The notes beneath the pieces are model-generated. The model saw only the letters and a program-made list of their open reading frames with translations, searched no databases and was not told where the DNA came from. Position numbers and translations under genes: made by a program. Below are positions 27,209-36,449 of a DNA stretch of 64,000 bases, piece by piece. Source of the DNA: Pantoea latae. Its GTDB lineage: Bacteria; Pseudomonadota; Gammaproteobacteria; Enterobacterales; Enterobacteriaceae. The stretch covers positions 244,140 to 308,139 of the forward strand of contig NZ_MWUE01000008.1 of the NCBI RefSeq assembly GCF_002077695.1, in the 5' to 3' direction. Position 1 is the stretch's first letter, and the number at the start of each line of letters is the position of its first letter.

Positions 27209-28468
27209 GTGCGTCGCTCTTCTCACGCCGTTACGCTCGACGATAACGCGTTACCCGACTCTCCCACAGTGGCGACGGCGCCCTCTGCCGTCTGGATTAA
27301 GCGCGGCACGCCGCAGTTTATGCGCGTGACGCTGGCGTTGTTCTCTGCCGGTCTGGCCACCTTTGCGCTGCTCTACTGCGTGCAGCCGATTCTGCCGGTG
27401 CTGTCGGCGCAGTTCGGCGTTTCGCCCGCCGAGAGCAGCATTTCGCTTTCGGTGGCCACCGGGCTGATGGCGCTAGGCCTGCTGGTGACGGGGCCGCTCT
27501 CCGACGCTATCGGCCGCAAAAATGTTATGGTGACGGCGCTGATGCTGGCGGCGCTCTGCACCCTGATCTCCGCCACCATGAACAGCTGGCAGGGGATTTT
27601 ACTGATGCGCGCCCTGACGGGACTGTCGCTCAGCGGCGTCGCGGCCGTGGGCATGACCTATCTGAGCGAGGAGATCCATCCCAGCGTTATCGCCTTTTCG
27701 ATGGGGCTCTATATCAGCGGCAACTCAATCGGCGGCATGAGCGGCCGTTTGCTGAGCGGCGTGCTCACCGATTTCTTTTCGTGGCGCGTCGCCATCGCCG
27801 CCATCGGCTGCTGCGCCCTCGCCTCGGCACTGATGTTCTGGCGTATCCTGCCGCCTTCGCGACATTTCCGCCCGGCGTCGCTCAGGCCGCGCAGCCTGAT
27901 GATTAACTTTCGCCTGCACTGGCGCGATGCCGGACTGCCGCTGCTGTTCGCCGAAGGCTTTCTGCTGATGGGCGCCTTTGTCACGCTGTTTAACTATATT
28001 GGCTATCGCCTGCTCGGCGCGCCCTACCACCTTAGCCAGGCGATTGTCGGCCTGCTGTCGGTGGTCTATCTGACGGGCTCCTGGAGTTCGCCGAAAGCCG
28101 GCGCGCTGACGACGCGTCTGGGACGCGGCCCGGTGCTGCTGGGTGCCACTGCCCTGATGCTGACGGGGCTGCTGATCACCGCTCTCAGCGCGGTGTGGTG
28201 GATCTTCCTCGGCATGATGCTGTTCACCGCCGGTTTTTTCGCCGCCCATTCGGTCGCCAGCGGCTGGATAGGCCCGCGCGCGCGTCGCGCCAAAGGCCAG
28301 GCGTCGTCGCTCTATCTCTTCAGCTATTATGTCGGCTCCAGCGTGGCCGGCACGCTGGGCGGTCTTTTCTGGCACCGCTTTGGCTGGACGGGCATAACCG
28401 CGTTTATCTCGGCGCTTCTGCTTCTCGCCCTGCTGGTGGGATGGCGTTTACAGCAGAAAAAATTGTAG
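27209..28468 (+). CDS. ynfM: MFS transporter YnfM
   Basis: 419 residues, 12 helices, matching E. coli YnfM (417) along its length: KRGTPQFMRVTLALFSAGLA, YCVQPILPVLSAQFG, LYISGNSIGGMSGRL, SVASGWIGPRARRAKGQASS. The family belongs to the arabinose/drug efflux group; YnfM has been tied to acid or solvent stress but its substrate is uncertain. Start is GTG with GAGG upstream. A strong terminator follows. Confidence 0.93.
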   Translation: MRRSSHAVTLDDNALPDSPTVATAPSAVWIKRGTPQFMRVTLALFSAGLATFALLYCVQPILPVLSAQFGVSPAESSISLSVATGLMALGLLVTGPLSDAIGRKNVMVTALMLAALCTLISATMNSWQGILLMRALTGLSLSGVAAVGMTYLSEEIHPSVIAFSMGLYISGNSIGGMSGRLLSGVLTDFFSWRVAIAAIGCCALASALMFWRILPPSRHFRPASLRPRSLMINFRLHWRDAGLPLLFAEGFLLMGAFVTLFNYIGYRLLGAPYHLSQAIVGLLSVVYLTGSWSSPKAGALTTRLGRGPVLLGATALMLTGLLITALSAVWWIFLGMMLFTAGFFAAHSVASGWIGPRARRAKGQASSLYLFSYYVGSSVAGTLGGLFWHRFGWTGITAFISALLLLALLVGWRLQQKKL

Positions 28469-28484
28469 TTCCTCACTCTCCCTG

Positions 28485-28507
28485 AAGGGCGCCGCGACGC
28501 CCTTTTT
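28485..28507 (+). terminator. Intrinsic terminator of ynfM
   Basis: AAGGGCG (28485-28491) pairs with CGCCCTT (28498-28504) around a 6-base loop and runs into TTTTT. Confidence 0.8.
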
Positions 28508-28631
28508 AGCCTGCTAATCCTGAGCCTGCTTACTAATTAGTACCAGCTAAAACAAAGCCCTCATTCCCCGCTATAATCCCCTTCACTCCAACAATAAATG
28601 TACTTTTATTTTCAGCAATGAGGATGTCCCC

Positions 28632-28889
28632 ATGGGCCATTACTATTACGTTTCTAAACACTCAGGCTACAACAATAACCACGTGGTGCATGCCGCAGGC
28701 TGCCAGTATCTTCCTCCGCTTGATGCCAGACTGTTTCTTGGCACCTTTTACACCGCCAATGCGGCGATCCAGCAGGCGCGCAAATATTATCCTGGCTCAC
28801 TCGGATGCGAGGCCTGCTGTCCGTTACCGGTAAAAAAAAACCTGACTCAGCAGAATAGCGTGGCACTAAAGCATATCGCCACACTCTGA
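28632..28889 (+). CDS. Small Cys/His protein, possibly metal-binding, function unknown
   Basis: 85 residues with no signal peptide or membrane helix. It opens MGHYYYVSKHSGYNNNHVVH and has two Cys clusters: VHAAGCQYLP near residues 19-28 and LGCEACCPLP near residue 57-66. The H-x3-C and C-x2-CC spacing looks like a small zinc or metal site. I recall short enteric proteins that open with the same YYYVSK and end in a Cys pair, but no function. GAGG precedes the ATG. It occupies the place where E. coli has asr after ynfM. Confidence 0.7.
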   Translation: MGHYYYVSKHSGYNNNHVVHAAGCQYLPPLDARLFLGTFYTANAAIQQARKYYPGSLGCEACCPLPVKKNLTQQNSVALKHIATL

Positions 28890-29005
28890 TTATGCTGGCC
28901 TGACGGCGCGAGGAAAATGGGGCCGCCGCCGTTGCGCCAGTTTGTTAAGATTTCGCCCTGTTTTGCGGTAAGGTAGAGGTTTCCTCTCCTGTGCATGAGC
29001 AGACT

Positions 29006-29545
29006 ATGCGTGAAAAATATGCCGCTTCCCAAATTACCCTACACTGGCTGACCTTTCTGTTGGTGGCGCTGGCTTACGCCACTATCGAGCTGCGCGGCTT
29101 TGCCCAGCGCGGCTCCTGGCAAGGCTACGCCATGATCGTGACGCACTTTAGCGCCGGCTTTAGCGTGCTGATACTGATGCTGGCGCGCCTGTTTTTACGC
29201 CAGCGTCATCGCTCACCAGCCATCGTGCCGCCCATCGCGCGCTGGCAGACGGGTCTGGCGCATCTGGTGCACACGCTGATTTACGCCCTGTTTATTACGC
29301 TGCCCGTTCTCGGCCTGACCTCGCGCTATCTGCGCGGGCGTGACTGGTGGCTGTTCGGCATTCCCATGCCGGTGGCGAGCGAGCCGAACTTCGATCTCTC
29401 TGATACCCTGATTGACTGGCATGAAACCCTGGCGCCGCTGGGCTACTGGCTGATCGGCCTGCATGCCGTAGGCGCGCTGTTTCATCACTACTTTCTTAAG
29501 GACAACACCCTCAGACGCATGATGCCCGGTAAATCGCCCCATTGA
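29006..29545 (+). CDS. cybB: Cytochrome b561, superoxide:ubiquinone oxidoreductase CybB
   Basis: 179 residues with four membrane helices. Haem-ligand histidines fit ITLHWL (helix 1), VTHFSAG (helix 2), the WHETLA segment and GLHAVGALFHHYF (helix 4), the pattern of E. coli CybB, and the C-terminus LKDNTLRRMMPGK also matches. CybB passes electrons from superoxide to ubiquinone in the inner membrane. The ATG at 29006 matches the E. coli start; an in-frame GTG at 28991 is possible. No strong ribosome site is seen. Confidence 0.9.
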   Translation: MREKYAASQITLHWLTFLLVALAYATIELRGFAQRGSWQGYAMIVTHFSAGFSVLILMLARLFLRQRHRSPAIVPPIARWQTGLAHLVHTLIYALFITLPVLGLTSRYLRGRDWWLFGIPMPVASEPNFDLSDTLIDWHETLAPLGYWLIGLHAVGALFHHYFLKDNTLRRMMPGKSPH

Positions 29546-29553
29546 TAACCGCC

Positions 29554-29588
29554 TTTTATCGCCCGCGGGTCGGGCGATAAAAAATTTT
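29554..29588 (+). terminator. Terminator of cybB
   Basis: TTTTATCGCCCG (29554-29565) and CGGGCGATAAAA (29571-29582) form a 12-bp stem with a 5-base loop, followed by a short T run after two A residues. Confidence 0.75.
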
Positions 29589-29652
29589 CAGGAATAAAAC
29601 CGCGTTTCAGCGTTCCCCTTACCGTGCAATTCCCTCACAATAGCTAATAATT

Positions 29653-29668
29653 TGTGACGCAAGTCACT
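29653..29668 (+). promoter_or_regulatory. Predicted CRP-cAMP site upstream of sotB
   Basis: TGTGACGCAAGTCACT matches the CRP consensus TGTGA-N6-TCACA with one mismatch at the last base, and is flanked by AT-rich sequence. It is 55 bases before the sotB ATG. Sugar-dependent control of a sugar efflux pump would make sense, but this is prediction. Confidence 0.55.
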
Positions 29669-29723
29669 TTCGTGGGTGTGCTGGTCGCATCCGTTTGCTG
29701 TTGCCCGGACTGATTTTATCTAC

Positions 29724-30908
29724 ATGCAATCAACTACTGTTTCTCGTAAAACGGCGTGGCTACGCGTGGTGCTGCTGGCCATCGCCGCCTTTGTCTTCAA
29801 TACCACCGAGTTCGTGCCCGTCGGCCTGCTGTCGGATATCGGCGCCAGCTTCGACATGACCAGCGCAGATGTCGGCATCATGCTCACCATCTACGCCTGG
29901 GTGGTGGCGCTGCTTTCGCTGCCGCTGATGCTGCTGACGCGCAATATCGAGCGGCGCATTCTGCTGGCGGTGCTGTTTCTGATCTTTATCGCCAGCCACC
30001 TGCTTTCAACCTTCGCCTGGAGTTTTGCCTCGCTGGTGATGTCGCGCATCGGTATTGCGCTGGCGCATGCGGTCTTCTGGTCGATCACCGCGTCGCTGGC
30101 GATACGCGTCGCGCCGGCCGGTAAAAAAACTCAGGCGTTAAGCATGCTGGCGACCGGCACCGCGCTGGCGATGGTGCTGGGCGTGCCGATCGGCCGCGTG
30201 GTGGGACAATATCTGGGCTGGCGCACCACCTTCGGCATGATCGGCCTCTCCGCGCTGGTGCTGATGGTACTGCTGACGCGCATTCTGCCGCGTCTCCCGA
30301 GCGAGCACACCGGCTCGCTCAGCAGCGTGCCGATGCTGTTTCGCCGGCCCGCGCTGGTCAGCATGTATCTGCTGGTGACGGTGGTGGTGACGGCGCACTA
30401 TACCGCCTACAGCTATATCGAGCCCTTTATGCAGTTCGTGGCGAATGCGGATGAGAACTTCACCACCCTGCTGCTGTTGCTGTTCGGCTCCGCCGGGATT
30501 CTGGGCAGCGTACTGTTTAGCTCGCTGGGCAATAAGTTCCCGTCTGCGCTGCTGATCGCCGCTATCGCCATCATCACGCTCTGTATGGGGCTGCTGATTT
30601 TCGCCGCGGTGCGTCCGGCCGCGATTGCCACGCTCTGCGTGCTGTGGGGAATGGCGATGATGATGATCGGGCTGGCGATGCAGGTGCGCGTGCTGTCGCT
30701 GGCGCCGGATGCCACCGACGTGGCGATGTCGCTGATGTCAGGGATTTATAATATCGGCATTGGCGCAGGTGCGCTGCTCGGCAACCAGGTCAGCAAGCAT
30801 CTGAGCATGGCGGACGTCGGCAATATCGGCGGGCTGCTGGGGCTGGTCGCGCTGTTCTGGTGTATTGCGATTTTCCGAAAATATCCGCAGCTGCGCAGCA
30901 ACGGATAA
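29724..30908 (+). CDS. sotB: Sugar efflux MFS transporter SotB
   Basis: 394 residues, 12 helices, closely matching E. coli SotB (YdeA): [24 protein letters not shown] opening, [45 protein letters not shown] and [16 protein letters not shown]. SotB exports arabinose, IPTG and related sugars by proton antiport, protecting against sugar overload. The ATG at 29724 aligns with the E. coli start; no clear Shine-Dalgarno is seen. A CRP-like box lies upstream and a bidirectional terminator downstream. Confidence 0.93.
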   Translation: MQSTTVSRKTAWLRVVLLAIAAFVFNTTEFVPVGLLSDIGASFDMTSADVGIMLTIYAWVVALLSLPLMLLTRNIERRILLAVLFLIFIASHLLSTFAWSFASLVMSRIGIALAHAVFWSITASLAIRVAPAGKKTQALSMLATGTALAMVLGVPIGRVVGQYLGWRTTFGMIGLSALVLMVLLTRILPRLPSEHTGSLSSVPMLFRRPALVSMYLLVTVVVTAHYTAYSYIEPFMQFVANADENFTTLLLLLFGSAGILGSVLFSSLGNKFPSALLIAAIAIITLCMGLLIFAAVRPAAIATLCVLWGMAMMMIGLAMQVRVLSLAPDATDVAMSLMSGIYNIGIGAGALLGNQVSKHLSMADVGNIGGLLGLVALFWCIAIFRKYPQLRSNG

Positions 30909-30911
30909 AAA

Positions 30912-30947
30912 AAAAGGGCTTCAGCATTGCGTTGCTGAAGCCCTTTT
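30912..30947. terminator. Bidirectional terminator sotB / bhsA-like gene
   Basis: A perfect 15-bp stem, AAAAGGGCTTCAGCA (30912-30926) with its complement at 30933-30947, loop of 6. A nine-A run on one side and TTTT on the other allow it to stop transcription from both convergent genes. Confidence 0.9.
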
Positions 30948-30949
30948 CG

Positions 30950-31207
30950 TTAGTTAAGGCTGGCGGCTGTGCCAGACAGCCCGCTCGCGCCAGAGGTCGA
31001 AGTGATGCGGAAAGGCTGGACGCGACTGTTGTCCTGCTTTCCCGCCAGCTGCTGCTCCAGAGAAATAAAGCTGCTGCTGCCGCTGACGTTTACCGCTGCG
31101 GCGCTGGTCTGCGCATAAGGCGCGACCTCAATATGCTGCGCCGCCGCGCTGGCCAATGAAGCCGTGCCGAGCAGCGCTGCCAGTACGGCGAATGTGACGC
31201 TTTTCAT
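30950..31207 (-). CDS. BhsA/McbA-like secreted stress protein (DUF1471), divergent copy
   Basis: 85 residues with a signal peptide (KSVTFAVLAALLGTASLASA). The C-terminal half, SLEQQLAGKQ...FRITSTSG..LSGTA, is the YdgH/BhsA/McbA domain of periplasmic or outer-surface stress proteins that influence biofilm and metal or acid tolerance. It is less canonical than the neighbour: the N-terminal half carries a poly-Ala/Ser stretch. GAGGAG precedes the ATG. The upstream paralogue is 32 bases away on the same strand, suggesting a duplication and shared transcript. Confidence 0.8.
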   Translation of the reverse strand: MKSVTFAVLAALLGTASLASAAAQHIEVAPYAQTSAAAVNVSGSSSFISLEQQLAGKQDNSRVQPFRITSTSGASGLSGTAASLN

Positions 31208-31239
31208 CCTCTCTTCTCCTCTTCTCCGACGCTGCTGAC

Positions 31240-31497
31240 TTACTGGTAAATCACCGCCGTGCCGTGCAGGTTGTTCTGGCCTGAGGTCGAGGTGATGCGG
31301 AACGATTTAGCGCCTGCGGCATCCGCTTTCGCGTTGAGCTGCGCTTCGAGTGAATCCAGGTTTGAACCACCCTGTGCAGAGATGGTACCGACTGCAGTCT
31401 GGTGCAGCGGATCGCTGGCAACCTGATCGGCGGCCATTGCGCCAAAAGAAAGGGTGGTAAAGGCCAGAGCGGCCAGGGTCAGTTTGGTGGTTTTCAT
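31240..31497 (-). CDS. BhsA-like multiple stress resistance protein (DUF1471)
   Basis: 85 residues. After a signal peptide ending in AMA, the mature region follows E. coli BhsA closely: VGTISAQGGSNLDSLEAQL, KADAAGAKSFRITS and LHGTAVIYQ at the C-terminus. BhsA is an outer-membrane-associated protein that lowers permeability to copper and alters biofilm formation. The ATG at 31497 starts a proper signal peptide; the ATG at 31512 would spoil it. Upstream lie boxes shared with the divergent tetR, so TetR-type control is likely, as for E. coli bhsA under ComR. Confidence 0.85.
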   Translation of the reverse strand: MKTTKLTLAALAFTTLSFGAMAADQVASDPLHQTAVGTISAQGGSNLDSLEAQLNAKADAAGAKSFRITSTSGQNNLHGTAVIYQ

Positions 31498-31532
31498 GAT
31501 ATCGGCTCTCATATTCGGTGTTTGTACAGGTG

Positions 31533-31566
31533 TCGTTAAATTAATTAACGATCGTTAAATTAATGG
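31533..31566. promoter_or_regulatory. Operator-like boxes 1 and 2 (bhsA-like side)
   Basis: TCGTTAAATTAAT occurs twice, at 31533-31545 and 31552-31564, nineteen bases apart. They bracket the palindrome TTAACGATCGTTAA (31545-31558). This lies 36 bases before the bhsA-like start, over its expected promoter. It resembles the two boxes nearer tetR. Confidence 0.6.
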
Positions 31567-31598
31567 TAGTGCATTGCGTGCCTGAACGTCAATGTTTA

Positions 31599-31621
31599 TT
31601 TATCGATCGTTATTTTAATGC
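31599..31621. promoter_or_regulatory. Operator-like box 3
   Basis: TTTATCGATCGTTATTTTAATGC shares a GATCGTTAT-TTAATG core with boxes 1, 2 and 4, aligned on GATCG without gaps. It lies mid-way between the divergent genes. Confidence 0.55.
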
Positions 31622-31743
31622 GGAAGTGGCGTGATTATGGGCTTTGCCACCCTTTTTCACTTAACCATTAGGGTGAAAAGCGGCTGCCAGAGCACAAAGT
31701 GACAACCCGGCGACGCCAGAGCGCCGGACGGCTTGCATATTTT

Positions 31744-31766
31744 ATTAATGATCGGTAATTTAATGG
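31744..31766. promoter_or_regulatory. Operator-like box 4 (tetR side)
   Basis: The box aligns with the others on GATCG: ATTAATGATCGGTAATTTAA, then TGG. It ends 24 bases before the tetR ATG, so a bound repressor would block tetR transcription, fitting autoregulation. Confidence 0.6.
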
Positions 31767-31790
31767 GGTGTTTTTCAGACGCGAGGTTGT

Positions 31791-32441
31791 ATGAGCCAGC
31801 AACATGATGAAGCGGTTAAAAAATGCCGTGGTCGACCAAAAACGTTCGATCGAGACGCGGCGCTGGATAAAGCGCTGACGCTGTTCTGGACCCACGGTTA
31901 TGAAGGCACTTCCCTTTCCGATCTGGTTGCGGCCACCGGCGCCAAAGCGCCCACACTCTATGCTGAGTTCGTGAATAAGGAAGGTCTGTTCCGCGCGGCG
32001 ATGGAGCGTTATATCGAGCGTTTCAGCGCTTACCGCAACGCGGCTTTGCATGACGAAAGCAAAACGGTTGCCGACGCGATTGAGGGCTGGTTCCGCGCCA
32101 CTGCGGCCTGCTTTACCGACTGCGATACGCCGTCTGGCTGCTTTTTTATCTGCACCTCGACCGCGCTCTCATCCTCATCGGGTGAAATCGCCCAGATGCT
32201 ACATCAGCAGCATGAGGCGCAGCAGCAGACGCTGCTCGACTTTCTCTCCGCGCGTCAGCAGCGCGGGGATATCCCGCAACAGGTGGATATCATCTCCCTG
32301 GCACGCTATCTGGCGTGTCTGCTGCAGGGCATGTCGGTGCGCGCGCGTGAAGGTGCGGCGCAGGCGGATCTCGACAATATTATTGATACGCTGATGGCGA
32401 TGTGGCCGGTACTGACGGGTCACTGTGTGAAGCAGAAATAA
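31791..32441 (+). CDS. TetR-family transcriptional regulator
   Basis: 216 residues. The N-terminal helix-turn-helix (about residues 17-63, FDRDAALDKALTLFWTHGYE, SDLVAATGAKAPTLYAEF) is typical of TetR. A Cys-containing stretch, ACFTDCDTPSGCFFICTS, follows in the ligand domain and could sense oxidants, metals or electrophiles. It faces the bhsA-like gene over four operator-like boxes, so it most likely represses that gene and itself. In E. coli bhsA is controlled by the copper-responsive TetR protein ComR; ligand here unknown. Confidence 0.88.
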   Translation: MSQQHDEAVKKCRGRPKTFDRDAALDKALTLFWTHGYEGTSLSDLVAATGAKAPTLYAEFVNKEGLFRAAMERYIERFSAYRNAALHDESKTVADAIEGWFRATAACFTDCDTPSGCFFICTSTALSSSSGEIAQMLHQQHEAQQQTLLDFLSARQQRGDIPQQVDIISLARYLACLLQGMSVRAREGAAQADLDNIIDTLMAMWPVLTGHCVKQK

Positions 32442-32461
32442 ATATTTTTGCGCTATGAAGT

Positions 32462-32493
32462 AAAACCAGGGCGGGAAATATCCCGCCCTGGTT
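32462..32493. terminator. Terminator between tetR and rhaM
   Basis: AACCAGGGCGGGA (32464-32476) pairs perfectly over 13 bp with its complement at 32481-32493, loop AATA. On the minus strand it runs into TTTT and so terminates rhaBADM; it may also stop tetR. Confidence 0.8.
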
Positions 32494-32504
32494 GTTATGG
32501 CCGC

Positions 32505-32819
32505 TTATTCGAGGAAGAAGACTGGCTTTAACGGCTGGCTAATGGGGCTGTTGTCCTGATTACTGGGCATCAGATCTTTCATCGACGCCCACCAGCGCTG
32601 GCACACCTCCGTTTGCGCCACGGCGTTCCAGCGCTCTTCCGACTCGATCTCCACGCTGGCAAAGAGTAAATGGCGTTCGGCATCGAGCCAGATGGCGTAG
32701 TTATGCGCGCCATGCGCCTTCAACGTTTCCGCCAGTTCCGGCCAGATGGGCGAATGGCGACGCTCATATTCCGCGTGGCACTCCGCATTCACCTGCATGA
32801 TAAAGGCTTTACGAAGCAT
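32505..32819 (-). CDS. rhaM: L-rhamnose mutarotase
   Basis: 104 residues matching Rha[44 protein letters not shown] without its centre, and [10 protein letters not shown]. It speeds interconversion of alpha- and beta-L-rhamnopyranose so that RhaA gets its anomer. The start lies within the 3' end of rhaD (11-base overlap), so it is the last gene of rhaBADM. Confidence 0.95.
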   Translation of the reverse strand: MLRKAFIMQVNAECHAEYERRHSPIWPELAETLKAHGAHNYAIWLDAERHLLFASVEIESEERWNAVAQTEVCQRWWASMKDLMPSNQDNSPISQPLKPVFFLE

Positions 32820-33651
32820 TGGCTGGCCCCACGTCCAGCGCCGCCTGCCATGGCGTGACGTTAAAGCGCTTGCCCAGCGCCACCAGCTGCTCGGTAGTAA
32901 TGCTCTGGCGAATGCCGCCCATCGACAGCACCTTAACGATCACTTCCGACGATTTCTCGGCGGTGTCGATCAGGCCGAAGGTTTCGTCCAGCGTCGGGCC
33001 AGCGCCGAAGATGCCGTGGAACGGCCACATCACCAGGCTGTGGGACGCCATCTTATCGGCGGTCGCCTGGCCGATCTCGTCGGTGCCCGGCACCATCCAC
33101 GGCAGAATGCCGACGCCGTCGGGGAACACCACCAGACACTCGGTGCTGCCTTCCCACAGCAGGCGCGTAAAGCGCGCCGAATCCAGCTCCACCACGTAGC
33201 TTAGCGACATAAAGTTGGTGGCATGGCAGTGCATGATCACGCGGTCGACGCCGTTCGACACCTGTTTGCGCACGCTGTGCGACTGGAAATGCGACGCCAG
33301 CTCGGAGGTGGGCAGCCCGCCGTTACTCAGTCCCCAGTAAATTTTGTATGACAGCCCTTGCTCATCGACCTTCAGCAGCGCCAGGCTGTCGGCGGGATCG
33401 AGCTGCACGTTGCGGAAAAACTTGCCGGATCCGGTGACAAGGAACCAGCAGTTCGCCAGCTGCGGCGCGGGCTGAGTCAGTTCGACGCAGCGCGGCGCGG
33501 CGTAAAAATCGCTTGCAAAAGGCTCAACCTCCTCCTCCAGCAGACGCAGCGACACGTTGCCGCCGTTACGTTCGTCCCAGCCCTTCAGCCACATGTCGCT
33601 GGTGGCTTTGACCATTCCCTGTACAAACCAGGAAGAAAGAATGCTTTGCAT
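32809..33651 (-). CDS. rhaD: Rhamnulose-1-phosphate aldolase
   Basis: 280 residues, close to E. coli RhaD (274), of the class II aldolase family. Zinc-binding HCHATN and the second His in LWPFHGIFG are present; the loops [15 protein letters not shown] and [15 protein letters not shown] hold the phosphate. It cleaves L-rhamnulose 1-phosphate to dihydroxyacetone phosphate and L-lactaldehyde. Follows rhaA by nine bases in the operon. The lactaldehyde can be oxidised by the AldA-type enzyme at 40854. Confidence 0.96.
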   Translation of the reverse strand: MQSILSSWFVQGMVKATSDMWLKGWDERNGGNVSLRLLEEEVEPFASDFYAAPRCVELTQPAPQLANCWFLVTGSGKFFRNVQLDPADSLALLKVDEQGLSYKIYWGLSNGGLPTSELASHFQSHSVRKQVSNGVDRVIMHCHATNFMSLSYVVELDSARFTRLLWEGSTECLVVFPDGVGILPWMVPGTDEIGQATADKMASHSLVMWPFHGIFGAGPTLDETFGLIDTAEKSSEVIVKVLSMGGIRQSITTEQLVALGKRFNVTPWQAALDVGPANAS

Positions 33652-33660
33652 AGTGAACCC

Positions 33661-34917
33661 TTAACGTTGATTCAGAATTTGTTGTTCGTAATGACGCACA
33701 TCGCTTAACCAGCTGGCGTCGGCGGGCACGTCGTGGCGCAGGCACCAGGCTTCCCATACCGCCTGCCACGGCAGCGATTTTTGCTCTTCCAGCAGGGCCA
33801 GACGCGCGGTGTAATCTCCCGCCGCTTCTGTTTGACGCAGGCGCTCGGTGGGTTCCAGCAGCGCGCGCAGCAGCGCTTTTTTGGTGTTGCGCGTGCCGAT
33901 CACCCAGGCTGCGATGCGGTTGATAGAGGCGTCGAAGAAGTCGAGCCCGATGTGCACCTTGTCAAACAGCTGGTGGCGCACAATTTCGCTGGCGATCGCC
34001 TGGGTTTCATCGTCGAGCAGCACCACATGGTCGCTGTCCCAGCGCACCGGGCGGCTGACGTGTAGCAGCAGACGCGGCACATAGAGCATGGCGGTGGAGA
34101 TCTTGTCAGAGATCACTTCGGTCGGATGGAAATGGCCAGCGTCAAGGGTCAGCGCGGTCTGGCGGCTGGTGGCGTAACCCATAAAGAATTCGTTGGATCC
34201 GACGGTATAACTTTCTGCGCCGATGCCGAACAGCTTGCTCTCTACCGCGTCGATATGGTGCTGCGGATTGAGCTTCTCGGCGATCACCTCATCCAGCGCG
34301 CTAAGCAGACGCTGACGCGGCGCGAGACGATCGACGGTGAGATCTTTCATGCCGTCCGGCACCCAGATGTTCATCACGGAAGGCGTGCCGAGCTGTTCGC
34401 CAAACCAGGCCGAGACGCGGCGGCTCGCTTTGCAGTGGTCAATCCAGAACTGGCGGATCGCCGGGTCGGCGTGCGACAGGGTAAATCCGTCGGCGCTCAG
34501 CGGATGGGAAAAGCAGCTCGGGTTGAAATCCAGGCCCAGTTTTTGCTGCTTCGCCCACTCCACCCAGTTGGCGAAGTGCTTTGGCTCAATGGCGTCGCGA
34601 TCCACCGGCGACTCGCTTTCCAGATAGATAGCGTGCAGGTTCAGGCGTTTCGGTCCGGGGATCAGCGACATCGCCTTTTCCAGATCGGCGCGCAGCTCCG
34701 CTGCGCTGCGCGCTTTGCCCGGGTAGTTGCCGGTCGCCTGGATGCCGCCGGTTAGCGCGCCCTGCGGGTTTTCAAAACCGCGCACGTCGTCACCCTGCCA
34801 GCAGTGCATGGAGATGGGCACGCTATCCAGTCGCGCCATCGCCTGGTCGACATCCACGCCGATATCGGCATAACGTTGTTTAGCCAGTTCAAAGGCTTGC
34901 TCAATCAGCTTTGTCAT
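33661..34917 (-). CDS. rhaA: L-rhamnose isomerase
   Basis: 418 residues, as in E. coli RhaA (419), near identical in most blocks ([61 protein letters not shown]). Metal ligands are supplied by the Glu, Asp and His residues in the [15 protein letters not shown] and LDDET regions. It isomerises L-rhamnose to L-rhamnulose in the cytoplasm. It overlaps rhaB by 17 bases. Confidence 0.97.
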   Translation of the reverse strand: MTKLIEQAFELAKQRYADIGVDVDQAMARLDSVPISMHCWQGDDVRGFENPQGALTGGIQATGNYPGKARSAAELRADLEKAMSLIPGPKRLNLHAIYLESESPVDRDAIEPKHFANWVEWAKQQKLGLDFNPSCFSHPLSADGFTLSHADPAIRQFWIDHCKASRRVSAWFGEQLGTPSVMNIWVPDGMKDLTVDRLAPRQRLLSALDEVIAEKLNPQHHIDAVESKLFGIGAESYTVGSNEFFMGYATSRQTALTLDAGHFHPTEVISDKISTAMLYVPRLLLHVSRPVRWDSDHVVLLDDETQAIASEIVRHQLFDKVHIGLDFFDASINRIAAWVIGTRNTKKALLRALLEPTERLRQTEAAGDYTARLALLEEQKSLPWQAVWEAWCLRHDVPADASWLSDVRHYEQQILNQR

Positions 34918-36382
34918 ATGCGAGTTCCTTAGCAGGCTGACTCAACGCCGCGAAGCGTGCCTCACTGGCACGAAAGGCGCTGTTGTTCAGCGGTTCAAAT
35001 GTCTTAAGAGGGAAATTGGTTGCGACGCAGCGGCGGAAATCCGCCACGTCGGTGAGTTCACCCAGCGCAATCAGCTGACAGCCGACGTTGCCCAGCGTGG
35101 AGGCTTCAACAGGCCCGGCCAGCACCGGGATCTGACAGGCGTCGGCGCAGAGCTGGTTGAGGAATTGATTCTGGCTGCCGCCGCCCACCACGTGCAGCTG
35201 GCGAAAGGCGCTGCCGCGCAGCGTCGCAAGATCCTGAATCACCTCGCGATAGAGCAGCGCCAGACTGTCAAAGATGCAGCGCGCTAGCGCGGCGGCCGAC
35301 TGCGGCACCGGCATATGCTGTTCGGCGCAGGCGTTCTGAATTTCGTTCACCATGCTGTCGGGATTGATAAAGCGCGTGTCGTTGGGGTTGATCAGCGCGC
35401 GGCAGGCCGGCTCTTTCTCCGTTTCCGCGATCAGCGCGCAGAGGTCGTCGATGCGTAGCTCGGTGCAGATGCGCTGCAGCAGCCACAGCCCCATGATGTT
35501 TTTCAGCACGCGATAGCCTTCCGCGCCGCCCTCGTTGGTGATGTTGGCGCGCAGCGCCTCGGCGGAGGCGTAAGGCAGCAAACTTTCGAAGCCCATTAGC
35601 GACCAGGTGCCGGAGCTGAGATAGGCTGCATTCTCCTGCGTCAGCGGCGTGGCGAGCACGGCGCTGGCGGTGTCGTGCGTGGTAACCGCGATAACCGGAA
35701 TTTCGGCGCCGTTGGCGTTTCGCCAGTGGCCGATCAGATTGCCCGGCGAGGTCGGCTTGCCGAACCACGACGGCGACGCGCCCGCCCAGGCGAGCAGTTC
35801 CGCGTCCCACTCGCCGCTTTCAATATTCAGCAGCTGCGTGGTGGTGGCGTTGGTATATTCCCAGTTCAGCTTGCCGGTCAGGCGATAGTGCAGATAGTCA
35901 GGGATCATCAGCGCATGGGCGACCTGCGCTTTCCACTCCGGCTGCTGCTGGCTGAGGGCGCGGAACTGATAGAGCGTATTAAAGGGCAGAAACTGAATGC
36001 CGGTGCGGGCGTAGATGGTCTCTTTGCCCAGCTCGCGCAGCGCCTGCTCCATCACGCCGTGGGTGCGTTTATCGCGATAGCTCACCGCTTCACCGACCCG
36101 GTTGCCTGCCTTGTCCAGCAGCACCATATCGACCCCCCAGGTGTCGATGCCGATGCTGTCCGGCACGATGTTTTCGGCATCCAGCTGCGCCAGCCCGGCG
36201 CGGATTTCACGCTCAAGATGATCGAGATCCCAGCAGTCATAGCCCGCCCGACGTTCGCGAAGGCTGGCGAAACGGCGCACCTCGCGCAGGTCGATGTGCT
36301 GAGATGCGGCGTCCCACTGGGCGAGCATCACGCGTCCGCTGGATGCGCCCAAATCAACCGCAACGATATTTCGCTTACTCAT
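34901..36382 (-). CDS. rhaB: Rhamnulokinase
   Basis: 493 residues of the FGGY kinase family. It opens with [14 protein letters not shown], has [13 protein letters not shown] in the N-lobe and TTHDTASAV plus [14 protein letters not shown] in the C-lobe, all as in RhaB. It phosphorylates L-rhamnulose at O1. First gene of rhaBADM. The upstream 290 bp shared with rhaS carry a CRP-like box and an inverted repeat. Confidence 0.97.
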   Translation of the reverse strand: MSKRNIVAVDLGASSGRVMLAQWDAASQHIDLREVRRFASLRERRAGYDCWDLDHLEREIRAGLAQLDAENIVPDSIGIDTWGVDMVLLDKAGNRVGEAVSYRDKRTHGVMEQALRELGKETIYARTGIQFLPFNTLYQFRALSQQQPEWKAQVAHALMIPDYLHYRLTGKLNWEYTNATTTQLLNIESGEWDAELLAWAGASPSWFGKPTSPGNLIGHWRNANGAEIPVIAVTTHDTASAVLATPLTQENAAYLSSGTWSLMGFESLLPYASAEALRANITNEGGAEGYRVLKNIMGLWLLQRICTELRIDDLCALIAETEKEPACRALINPNDTRFINPDSMVNEIQNACAEQHMPVPQSAAALARCIFDSLALLYREVIQDLATLRGSAFRQLHVVGGGSQNQFLNQLCADACQIPVLAGPVEASTLGNVGCQLIALGELTDVADFRRCVATNFPLKTFEPLNNSAFRASEARFAALSQPAKELAYDKAD

Positions 36383-36449
36383 GGCCCGTTCTTCCTCTGA
36401 TGTGATGCTGACAGAGTAAAAACGTTACAGGCGCGCCACCTTCCCCGTA

